From positions 1 to 29,700 of the IMG/VR virus record IMGVR_UViG_3300030104_003196: a stretch of DNA of 29,700 nucleotides; one strand, written 5' to 3'. How positions within the stretch are numbered: the stretch's first letter is position 1; each line of letters starts with the position of its first letter. Shown here one piece after another: positions 7,959 to 13,767 of this stretch. The DNA is from a virus. The notes below the pieces were generated by a model that worked only from the letters and a program-made list of their open reading frames with translations, did not search any database and was not told where the DNA came from. The position numbers were made by a program, and so were the translations under genes.

Positions 7959-8182
7959 AAAAAGGATCAAGAGTTAGCTGGATTTATCAAGGCGTTCGTA
8001 CGTATGGAAAAGTTACGGGTGTTGCTGGAAAAAGAGCTTCTATCAAAGGCCCATCTGGAGGAACAGTTACGAGAGTTGGAACTGATAAAGATCCTGTAAT
8101 TAGAATCAAATCAGAATCAACAGGCAATTCGGTTTTAAAAAAACGATCTCAACTGAAAACAGCTTCTAAGAAAAAAAGTTAA
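7955..8182 (+). CDS. Small basic protein, hypervirulence-associated (HVA1) Tudor-like family
   Basis: 75 residues. GSRVSWIYQGVRTYGKVTGV at 4-23 matches the small beta-barrel pattern of the HVA1/TUDOR family (G..VSW...G....GKV), and the middle continues with short strands and PVIRIKSE. The last 15 residues are lysine-rich. It has a strong ribosome site and overlaps the stop of the preceding lysine-rich peptide. Proteins of this family occur in phage head modules with no established role; the small barrel and positive charge suggest nucleic acid or capsid contact, which is inference. Confidence 0.65.
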   Translation: MKKGSRVSWIYQGVRTYGKVTGVAGKRASIKGPSGGTVTRVGTDKDPVIRIKSESTGNSVLKKRSQLKTASKKKS

Positions 8183-8241
8183 ATGGTAATTTTAATAAAA
8201 AGTTGGTATGCTAAAACCATCTAAACAACCCTGTGGGTTTT

Positions 8242-8928
8242 ATGTCTGAAGAAGCTAACGCTCCTGTGGAGCAGGCTGTCGATTCTGAAGTTGAGAATCT
8301 AAAAGCTGAAGTAGAGGCGATGCGTAAAAAAAACGCTGAGCTATTAGACGAAACAAAAAAAGCAAAAGCAAAAGCGAACGCTTCTCCTGACGTGGATGTT
8401 CAAGCTTTGCTTGATTTTAAGGCGAAAGCGGAACAGGTCGAATTAGAGCAGAAAGGAAAGTACGGAGAAGCAAAACAAGCATTAGAACAACAATATAGAG
8501 AAAAATCAACAACAGATAAACAGAAAATAGAAGAGCTTGAATCAAAGCTCCGAGAACTCGAATTAATTTCACCCGCAAGCCAAGCATTAGCAGAAGTTGT
8601 TCACGATCCTAATTTAGTTTTACAGAACTTTTTACCAAAAGACAAAATTGATCTTCAAGAAGGAAAGCCTGTTGTTGTTGATGGATACGAGCGTATTCCT
8701 GTTGCTGATTGGGCTAAAACAAAACTAAAAGAACAAGCACCTTATTTACTGAAACAACAGGTACCGCAAGGGGGTGGGGCTCCTGCTGGAAGAACAACAT
8801 CTGCGGCTGTTCCTTCTGGGACCAAGAATCCTTTTGAGTCTGAATCTTTCAATATTACAGAACAAATGAGGTTGTATAGAACAGACAAAGATTTATATGA
8901 TCGGTTACAATCGGCTGCAAAGCGTTAG
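8242..8928 (+). CDS. Capsid scaffolding protein
   Basis: 228 residues from the ATG at 8242 (a GTG at 8233 would add three residues and is less likely). The N-terminal half is a charged coiled coil (residues about 15-115, rich in Glu, Lys, Ala and Gln). The C-terminal end has NPFESESFNITEQMRLYRTD, a helix-forming segment I associate with phage scaffolds that bind coat protein. Lying immediately before the major capsid gene is the standard position. The protein would guide procapsid assembly and then leave or be degraded. A separate head protease is not apparent in the window. Confidence 0.8.
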   Translation: MSEEANAPVEQAVDSEVENLKAEVEAMRKKNAELLDETKKAKAKANASPDVDVQALLDFKAKAEQVELEQKGKYGEAKQALEQQYREKSTTDKQKIEELESKLRELELISPASQALAEVVHDPNLVLQNFLPKDKIDLQEGKPVVVDGYERIPVADWAKTKLKEQAPYLLKQQVPQGGGAPAGRTTSAAVPSGTKNPFESESFNITEQMRLYRTDKDLYDRLQSAAKR

Positions 8929-8946
8929 TATAGTTAGATAAGACAA

Positions 8947-8975
8947 GGCTGTGCCGAGTCAGGGGCTTGTGGCCC
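8947..8975 (+). promoter_or_regulatory. GC-rich leader with two small hairpins before the capsid gene
   Basis: In the 77-base gap before the capsid gene, a GC-rich island stands out from its AT-rich surroundings. It can fold as GGC-tgt-GCC (8947-8955) and GGGC-ttgtg-GCCC (8963-8975). No Shine-Dalgarno lies within 15 bases of the capsid ATG. The element might help translation or mRNA stability, but both stems are short. Confidence 0.3.
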
Positions 8976-9005
8976 ACATCGTAATTCTATTTCTTTGGTA
9001 TTTTT

Positions 9006-10031
9006 ATGGCGACCTTACGGTCGGACGTGATCATCCCAGAGGTGTTTACACCTTATGTCATAGAGCAAACAACTCAACGTGACGCTTTTTTAGCTAGCGG
9101 TGTGGTTCAGCCTTTGGCAGAGTTAAACGCAACTGAGGGTGGAGACTTTGTTAACGTCCCATTTTGGAAAGCAAATCTTTCTGGTGATTTTGAAGTTCTA
9201 TCAGATAGCACATCATTAACACCCGGTAAGATTTCAGCAGACAAACAGATTTCTGTTGTTTTACACAGAGGTCGTGCTTTTGAAGCAAGAGATTTGGCTG
9301 CTTTAGCTGCTGGTAGTGACCCTATGGCAGCAATTGGTAATAAGCTTGGTGCTTACATAGCAAACCAAAGACAGAAAGATTTACTTTCTACTCTTTCTGG
9401 AGTTTTTGGTTCTATAAATGCAAATGACAGTAATTCTGCTTTCTTCAATCTTTGTATTGACTCAGAAAGTGGCGATACTCCTACAGGTTTAAGTCCAAAG
9501 CATGTTGCAAAAGCAAAAGCCATTTTAGGCGATGCAGGTGACAAGCTAACTGCTGTTTGTATTCACTCAAAGGTTTACTACGACTTAGTTGAGCGTAAGC
9601 TTGTTGACTATGTTGTAGCGTCTGACACTAATGCTGGTGCAACTGCATCTGGTGGTTCAATCGTTTCTGCTTATGGCAGTAATGGTGCTGTTCCTACTTA
9701 TTGCGGTTTAAGAGTAATCGTGTCTGATGATGTAGCAACAACTGGTTCTGGAGCCTCTACTGAGTATTCAACGTACTTCTTTACTGCTGGAGCAATCGCT
9801 TCAGGTGAGCAGGCTGGATTAACAATGGAAACTGACAGAGACATCTTGGCTAAGTCCGATGCTCTAGCTGTCGATCTTCATTACACATATCATCCTGTTG
9901 GTTCTAAGTGGGCTGTTACTACAACAAATCCTACTCGTGCCCAACTAGAAACCGTAGCCAACTGGTCGAAGGTCTACGAGCTTAAAAACATAGGAATTGT
10001 TCGTGCAACGAACGTTTCTGCTCAGGATTAG
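9006..10031 (+). CDS. Major capsid protein, HK97-fold
   Basis: 341 residues. The N-terminus (SDVIIPEVFTPYVIEQTTQR) and the following NVPFWKANLSGDFEVLSD segment match coat proteins of the type that start directly with an E-loop region and lack a prohead-protease delta domain. Next comes a long helix around ANQRQKDLLSTL (about 118-129), the spine-helix position, then a domain rich in Ser, Thr and Gly. It lies directly downstream of the scaffold gene and upstream of a decoration-like protein. Being the most abundant virion protein, its lack of a Shine-Dalgarno and its unusual leader are notable. Confidence 0.9.
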   Translation: MATLRSDVIIPEVFTPYVIEQTTQRDAFLASGVVQPLAELNATEGGDFVNVPFWKANLSGDFEVLSDSTSLTPGKISADKQISVVLHRGRAFEARDLAALAAGSDPMAAIGNKLGAYIANQRQKDLLSTLSGVFGSINANDSNSAFFNLCIDSESGDTPTGLSPKHVAKAKAILGDAGDKLTAVCIHSKVYYDLVERKLVDYVVASDTNAGATASGGSIVSAYGSNGAVPTYCGLRVIVSDDVATTGSGASTEYSTYFFTAGAIASGEQAGLTMETDRDILAKSDALAVDLHYTYHPVGSKWAVTTTNPTRAQLETVANWSKVYELKNIGIVRATNVSAQD

Positions 10032-10043
10032 AGGTAATTAATT

Positions 10044-10409
10044 ATGCCTTCAAAATTTGAAGTAACGGCTGGTAAGGCTGCTGGCCCTACTACTGGCGGA
10101 ACAGTTACTCAAGCAACAAACAAAGGAACTGGCGTGACTCTTAATACTGAGTCAGGTCAGATCACAATGAACAATGCAGCGTTAGCGGATGCGGCTGAAG
10201 TCACTTTTACTGTGACTAATGATCGTGTGGCGGCGACTGATGTTGTTGTTGTTAATCACGGTTCAGGAGGAACAGCAGGTGCTTATTGGCTCTGTGTTTC
10301 AACTGTAGCGGCTGGATCTTTCAAGGTTTCAGTTGGCAACCTTTCAGGTGGTTCATTAAGCGAAGCAATCGTTTTGAACTTTGTACTTTTAAAGGGTGCA
10401 TCTAGCTAA
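10044..10409 (+). CDS. Capsid decoration/head fibre-like beta protein
   Basis: 121 residues, almost wholly Gly, Ala, Thr, Ser and Val with alternating strands. The pattern VTQATNKGTGVTLNTESGQITMN, then VTNDRVAATDVVVVNH and GTAGAYWLCVSTVAAGSF, is one I recognise from small beta-sandwich proteins that follow the capsid gene in many phages. The spacing from the capsid stop is 12 bases with GAGG upstream. It probably binds the capsid surface. The family call is from memory of similar proteins; a decoration role is likely but not shown by the sequence. Confidence 0.68.
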   Translation: MPSKFEVTAGKAAGPTTGGTVTQATNKGTGVTLNTESGQITMNNAALADAAEVTFTVTNDRVAATDVVVVNHGSGGTAGAYWLCVSTVAAGSFKVSVGNLSGGSLSEAIVLNFVLLKGASS

Positions 10410-10588
10410 TGGGGATGTTCGCATTTAGGCGAGCAAAAGAACAGGAGGCTGCTTTAACAGCAGTCTCTTGTCCTGCTCCTAAACCAAAACAAAAGCGTAA
10501 AACGAAATCTAAAGTTTCTACTGATGGCGATAGCAATCAACGCAACGGTGGGAGCAGCAAACGCAAACAGTTATCTGACTCTGACTGA
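10409..10588 (+). CDS. Small basic hypothetical protein, 59 aa, overlapping the connector gene
   Basis: ATG at 10409 overlaps the stop of the decoration gene (TAATG). The 59 residues begin MGMFAFRRAKEQEAA, continue with a Pro/Lys-rich stretch (PAPKPKQKRKTKSK) and end in a Ser/Asp tail encoded inside the next gene (10524-10588, about 65 bases of dual coding). Short MxFAFRRA..E proteins in this exact place, running into the connector start, are familiar from other phage genomes. No enzymatic motif is visible. Without it a 114-base gap would remain. Confidence 0.6.
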   Translation: MGMFAFRRAKEQEAALTAVSCPAPKPKQKRKTKSKVSTDGDSNQRNGGSSKRKQLSDSD

Positions 10589-11084
10589 CGCTCAATCATT
10601 GATTGACGGTTTAATTGAAGATGATGATGTTGTTGAGTGGGCTTCTGCTACAACCGATCAAAAGAATCGTGCTCTTTATACAGCAGCACAAAGAATTGAT
10701 CGTGAGCGTTTTCTAGGTGCTAGAGCGACAGATACTCAATCTCTTCAGTGGCCAAGAACAGGAGTTAGGAAACCGGATACATATATCAACACTTACGCTG
10801 TTGGTTTTCCATTTCGTATAACAACTGATTATTTTACTGATACAGAAATCCCTGATCAGATCAAAAAGGCACAAGCTGTTTTGAGTGTTTATTTACATAA
10901 CAATAAAGACGGGTTAGGGCTTTCAGGACTAGAAGACTTTAAACAGGTCAATATTGGTAGCATGAATGTAACCCCTAACTTTTACGGATCTATTGGTGCG
11001 GATAGAGTTCCACCAATGTTTGAAAGGTATTTCACTGGCCTTAGAATTAGTGGACCCGGTAATGTAGCCATCAAACGGAGTTAA
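10524..11084 (+). CDS. Head-tail connector/adaptor, DnaT-like family
   Basis: 186 residues. The N-terminus (NATVGAANANSYLTLTDAQSL) and TTDQKNRALYTAAQRIDRE followed by LQWPRTGV match the family labelled putative DnaT-like ssDNA-binding protein in phages. Members sit at the head-completion position and act as adaptors under the portal. The helical core and position after capsid and decoration genes agree. The DnaT label is historical and should not be read as a replication function. Confidence 0.78.
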   Translation: MAIAINATVGAANANSYLTLTDAQSLIDGLIEDDDVVEWASATTDQKNRALYTAAQRIDRERFLGARATDTQSLQWPRTGVRKPDTYINTYAVGFPFRITTDYFTDTEIPDQIKKAQAVLSVYLHNNKDGLGLSGLEDFKQVNIGSMNVTPNFYGSIGADRVPPMFERYFTGLRISGPGNVAIKRS

Positions 11085-11088
11085 CCCA

Positions 11089-11328
11089 ATGGGAATTTCT
11101 AGTTATCCAGCAGCACTTATCATCACAGACACGAGTGCCCATACTGGGAGGTTTGGAAAAATCACCTGTCTAACAGATTCAACTGTTACGTTAGTTTCTC
11201 CGAATGTAACGAAAAATGGATCTTCTACTGTTTCTGGGATTGAGTTAAAAGCAAGTACAGAAATCGAGGGGATTTTCACAAGCATTACTCAGACAAGTGC
11301 TGGTTCTGTTATTGCTTATCGGATCTAA
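11089..11328 (+). CDS. Small beta-rich structural protein, 79 aa
   Basis: 79 residues, strands throughout (SYPAALIITD, GRFGKITCLTDSTVTLV, ELKASTEIEGIFTSIT, GSVIAYRI). The layout of a growing barrel ending in a VIAY-R strand resembles small proteins found in the head-tail joining block of many phages, whose role is not established. It lies 4 bases after the connector gene, and its stop overlaps the next start (TAATG at 11326-11330). I do not assign a function beyond probable virion component. Confidence 0.6.
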   Translation: MGISSYPAALIITDTSAHTGRFGKITCLTDSTVTLVSPNVTKNGSSTVSGIELKASTEIEGIFTSITQTSAGSVIAYRI

Positions 11329-11684
11329 TGGCTCTTGCCTCAGCATTAAAAAAAGCAGCCAACAAAGTTTTAAAAACAGTTGGTGCTGATGTAACCATTA
11401 GACGAGTTACAACAGGTACTTACAATGCGGCAACAGGCAAAGCAGCAGAATCAGTAACAGGTACAACTATTAAAGGTTTCGTTGAAGATATAAATAAAAG
11501 AGAAGTTAGCCAACTTATTCAAGCGGATGATCGGCTTCTAACTATTGCAGCAGCTAGCATTACTTACGTTCCTGCTACTTCAGACAAAGTTATTATTAGT
11601 GGTTCAACTTATCAAATTATTAGGGTAAAAATCGTAGAACAAGATAATACGGCTATTAGCTATGAACTGGTATTAAGGGGATGA
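11328..11684 (+). CDS. Head closure (stopper) protein
   Basis: 118 residues. The pattern TGTYNAATGKAAESVTGTTI followed by GFVEDI, DDRLLTIAA and SGSTYQIIRVKIVEQ is that of head-closure proteins: a small beta-barrel in which a (Y/F)DP-like turn has become TYNAATG. In siphophages this ring closes the portal channel after packaging. Its place between the connector and the gp10-like gene agrees. Start overlaps the previous stop (TAATG) and its stop overlaps the next start (ATGA). Confidence 0.75.
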   Translation: MALASALKKAANKVLKTVGADVTIRRVTTGTYNAATGKAAESVTGTTIKGFVEDINKREVSQLIQADDRLLTIAAASITYVPATSDKVIISGSTYQIIRVKIVEQDNTAISYELVLRG

Positions 11685-12169
11685 CAAAAATAATAAAGTT
11701 GGATGATTTAGGGGCATATTACGAGGATACTGTTACAAGTTTGTTAAGAGGTACAGTTTTAGAATTAGGCATCGCAATTAAAAAAGCAAGTCCAGTTGAT
11801 ACCGGTCGTTTTCGTATGAGTTGGCAGATAGGCCAAAACAGTACGGCTGCTGGTCAACTTCCACCTGCACCTAAAAGTTTTTACCAGAAGTCCAAACCCC
11901 GCACTCCTTTGTATGTTGACCAAGGAGACGGAAGAATGAAAACAGTGGGTTACAGGTCAGGTTTTGAAAACATTGGGAATAGCTATTACATCCACAATAA
12001 TTTGCCATACGCTGAAGCTCTTTCTTATGGCACCAGTTTGCCTCCGTCATGGAAAGCAGCAGGCATTAGAGGAAGCGATCAAGCACAAGTTGGATGGTTA
12101 GATTTGATTGCAAAAGCCCAACTAAGGAAAACTAAATCTAGACTTGAGCATATACGGAGGAAAGGCTAG
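11681..12169 (+). CDS. HK97 gp10-like tail completion/neck protein
   Basis: 162 residues. SPVDTGRFRMSW (about 36-47) is the signature of the HK97 gp10-like neck family (sPvdTGrlR.Sw), and YYIHNNLPYAEALSYGTS (about 103-120) is the second conserved block. The tail is basic (RKTKSRLEHIRRKG). It would sit between the stopper and the tail terminator and help join tail to head. Overlaps the head-closure gene by ATGA and the next gene by TAGTG. Confidence 0.88.
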   Translation: MTKIIKLDDLGAYYEDTVTSLLRGTVLELGIAIKKASPVDTGRFRMSWQIGQNSTAAGQLPPAPKSFYQKSKPRTPLYVDQGDGRMKTVGYRSGFENIGNSYYIHNNLPYAEALSYGTSLPPSWKAAGIRGSDQAQVGWLDLIAKAQLRKTKSRLEHIRRKG

Positions 12170-12591
12170 TGGCAGCAATCGTTCTTAATGATGTTCGTCA
12201 AGTTATTGAGGAACGAGTTAATGCGGAACTTAAAAAGGCTCCAGTTATTCCGGTAGTTTTTAATAATGTGCCTTATACCCCAACAAAAGAATTGTGGGTT
12301 CAATGTCTGGTTAATTTTGGGAGCAATACTTATTTAACCCTTGGAGGAACAACAGGGTCGGCAAATATGATTGATGGAATAGTTGTTCTTAATATATTTT
12401 CTGAGATAGGAATGGGGGCTGGAGCTAATTTGGAAGTAGCGTCTAGACTCAGAAATTTATTTAATAGGGTTATAACTTCAGGCGTTTATTTTGATGCTGC
12501 TAACGGGCCTGATATTCAAGAAACTTCTTCTCCACCTAATTATTTTCAATCACAGATTAGAATAACTTTTGAAACAGTAGAATCTCTCTAA
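12169..12591 (+). CDS. Tail terminator protein (DUF4128-like)
   Basis: 140 residues starting at GTG 12169, which overlaps the preceding TAG (TAGTG). The pattern is that of DUF4128/tail terminators: an N-terminal helix (VLNDVRQVIEERVNAEL), a PVVFNNVPYTPTKELWVQ segment, then strands and ANLEVASRLRNLF, ending in a strand with ITFETVE. Such hexameric rings cap the tail tube and stop its growth. The position between the gp10-like protein and the tube protein is expected. Confidence 0.82.
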   Translation: MAAIVLNDVRQVIEERVNAELKKAPVIPVVFNNVPYTPTKELWVQCLVNFGSNTYLTLGGTTGSANMIDGIVVLNIFSEIGMGAGANLEVASRLRNLFNRVITSGVYFDAANGPDIQETSSPPNYFQSQIRITFETVESL

Positions 12592-12737
12592 TGCCCCATT
12601 TAACAGAAGAACAACTTGACGCTATTGAAGCGGTCAAGGGAAAAAGAAACCCTGCTCTTTGGGACCCACGTTGTCAGCAGTACCTTGATGGCAAATCAAA
12701 AACACAAGAATCTGTTTCTAAGACAGAAAAAGGTTAA
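12591..12737 (+). CDS. Small hypothetical protein, 48 aa
   Basis: The ATG at 12591 overlaps the tail terminator stop (TAATG). The 48 residues begin MPHLTEEQLDAIEAVK and contain NPALWDPRCQQYLDGK, a compact segment that could form two helices. The tail is Ser/Lys-rich. No known family comes to mind. Coupling to the terminator gene and filling of the gap before the tube gene support it as real. Confidence 0.5.
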   Translation: MPHLTEEQLDAIEAVKGKRNPALWDPRCQQYLDGKSKTQESVSKTEKG

Positions 12738-12765
12738 ACTCTATTCATTGACCCCTTTTTTTTAA

Positions 12766-13182
12766 ATGGCTAATTATCGAGGAGAGGAAGGCTCTGTAAA
12801 GTTTAAAAACTCAGCAGGTACAGCCGAAGCAGTTGTTCAAACTACAAGTTGGACTCTTGATCTTGCTAAAGAGGTTTTAGAAACAACCGTTCAAGGCGAC
12901 ACTGCTCGTACTTATGTTGGCGGCTTGATTTCTGGCTCTGGCTCCATTGAGTTTAACTACACGGCTGCGTCAGGAAATGAAACAAAGAATTTAATTGACG
13001 ATGTTTTAGCAACTGAAGATGGTGGCGATGCTGTCTTTGAGTTTTACATTGATACATCTGGATCTAAAAAATGGTCTTTCTCTGGAATCATTACAGGAAT
13101 TAGTGCTTCAACAACAGTTGGTGAATTAACTTCTGTTTCTGCTACATACCAAGCTAGTGGTGCAATTACCTCTGCTGTCTAA
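12766..13182 (+). CDS. Major tail tube protein
   Basis: 138 residues, nearly all beta. Key features are GEEGSVKF near the N-terminus, SWTLDLAKEVLETTVQGDTARTYV (about 28-51) and GSGSIEFNY, then ISASTTVGELTSVSATYQASG near the C-terminus. This is the pattern of siphophage tube proteins that stack as hexamers around the tape measure. The small size and position between tail terminator and chaperone genes agree. A single copy is present, without an Ig-like extension. Confidence 0.88.
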   Translation: MANYRGEEGSVKFKNSAGTAEAVVQTTSWTLDLAKEVLETTVQGDTARTYVGGLISGSGSIEFNYTAASGNETKNLIDDVLATEDGGDAVFEFYIDTSGSKKWSFSGIITGISASTTVGELTSVSATYQASGAITSAV

Positions 13183-13209
13183 TATATAAAAAGATAAAAT
13201 CACTTAAAC

Positions 13210-13569
13210 ATGGCAGCATCTAAAAAACGTGCAGTTGATTTATTGACTAGCACGTTCGATCTTTCTCAGAGAAAGAAATATACAGTAAAAGACGATGACG
13301 GTAATGACTTGCTTGATCTTTACTTTCGTCCGATAACTAGGTCGGATAGAAAGAAGGCACAGGAAGCAGCAGGCACAGACGAAGCTTTAGAAATTAGCAC
13401 CCAAATGCTTGTTCGAATAGCTGAATTAGAAGACGGGACAAAAGCTTTCCAAGCTGGAGATGCTATTAAATTACAAAGGGAGTTACCAGAATCGGTTTTG
13501 AATGAAATAGAACTGTTTTTGTTTGGCGTAGGTGGTAATGCTGATTTAAAAGAAACAAAAAAAGACTAA
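13210..13569 (+). CDS. Tail assembly chaperone (G-like)
   Basis: 119 residues. The N-terminal half is beta-rich (KYTVKDDDGNDLLDLYFRPIT) and the rest helical (SDRKKAQEAAGTDEALEI...LVRIAELEDG), the usual make-up of chaperones that coat the tape measure during tail assembly. The gene ends in an A-rich stretch (13557-13563) just before the TAA at 13567. An open -1 frame continues past this stop as the T extension, as in lambda G/GT. Position between tube and tape measure genes is diagnostic. Confidence 0.85.
   Translation: MAASKKRAVDLLTSTFDLSQRKKYTVKDDDGNDLLDLYFRPITRSDRKKAQEAAGTDEALEISTQMLVRIAELEDGTKAFQAGDAIKLQRELPESVLNEIELFLFGVGGNADLKETKKD
13557..13563 (+). promoter_or_regulatory. Predicted -1 ribosomal frameshift slippery heptamer
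   Basis: The zero-frame codons are ACA AAA AAA GAC TAA, giving a classical A AAA AAA heptamer followed by G, one codon before the stop. Slipping back one base continues into an open frame to 13742. I see no strong downstream pseudoknot by eye; the nearby stop and G-run may matter. Confidence 0.75.
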
Positions 13570-13742
13570 GGGGGGATAGCTGGTTAAATTTTGAGTTTTT
13601 CCTTGCAACAGAATTAGGAATGACTGTTAGTAGGCTTCGATTGGAATTATCGGAGTCGGAGTTTATTCATTTTGCTGCTTTTTATGAGAATAGAGGAGAA
13701 GATGAAAGACGAGAAATAGAAAAGTCAAGAAGAAAACGGTAG
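13563..13742 (+). CDS. T extension of the tail assembly chaperone (GT fusion by -1 frameshift)
   Basis: The -1 frame adds 59 residues (beginning RLRGDSWLNFEFF) to the first 118 of the chaperone, for a GT protein of about 177 residues. WLNFEFFLATELGMTVSRLRLELSESEFIHFAAFYE matches the usual T-domain pattern (W..fe..la.elG.tv..L...s..E...w.a.y) and ends in a charged tail. It has no start codon near its beginning, so it makes sense only as a frameshift product. In lambda-like phages GT recruits tube protein to the tape measure. The next gene begins 25 bases later. Confidence 0.85.
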   Translation, partial: RLRGDSWLNFEFFLATELGMTVSRLRLELSESEFIHFAAFYENRGEDERREIEKSRRKR

Positions 13743-13767
13743 AATAAAAAGAAGTTTGTGATTAAGC

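Noticed and set aside
8204-8212. Extended -10-like promoter (TGG TATGCT) before the scaffold gene
   Set aside because: No convincing -35 at the right distance, and AT-rich DNA makes such matches common.
8233-8241. Upstream GTG start for the scaffold
   Set aside because: The ATG at 8242 gives a more usual N-terminus (MSEEANAPVEQ) and neither site has a clear ribosome signal; ATG preferred.
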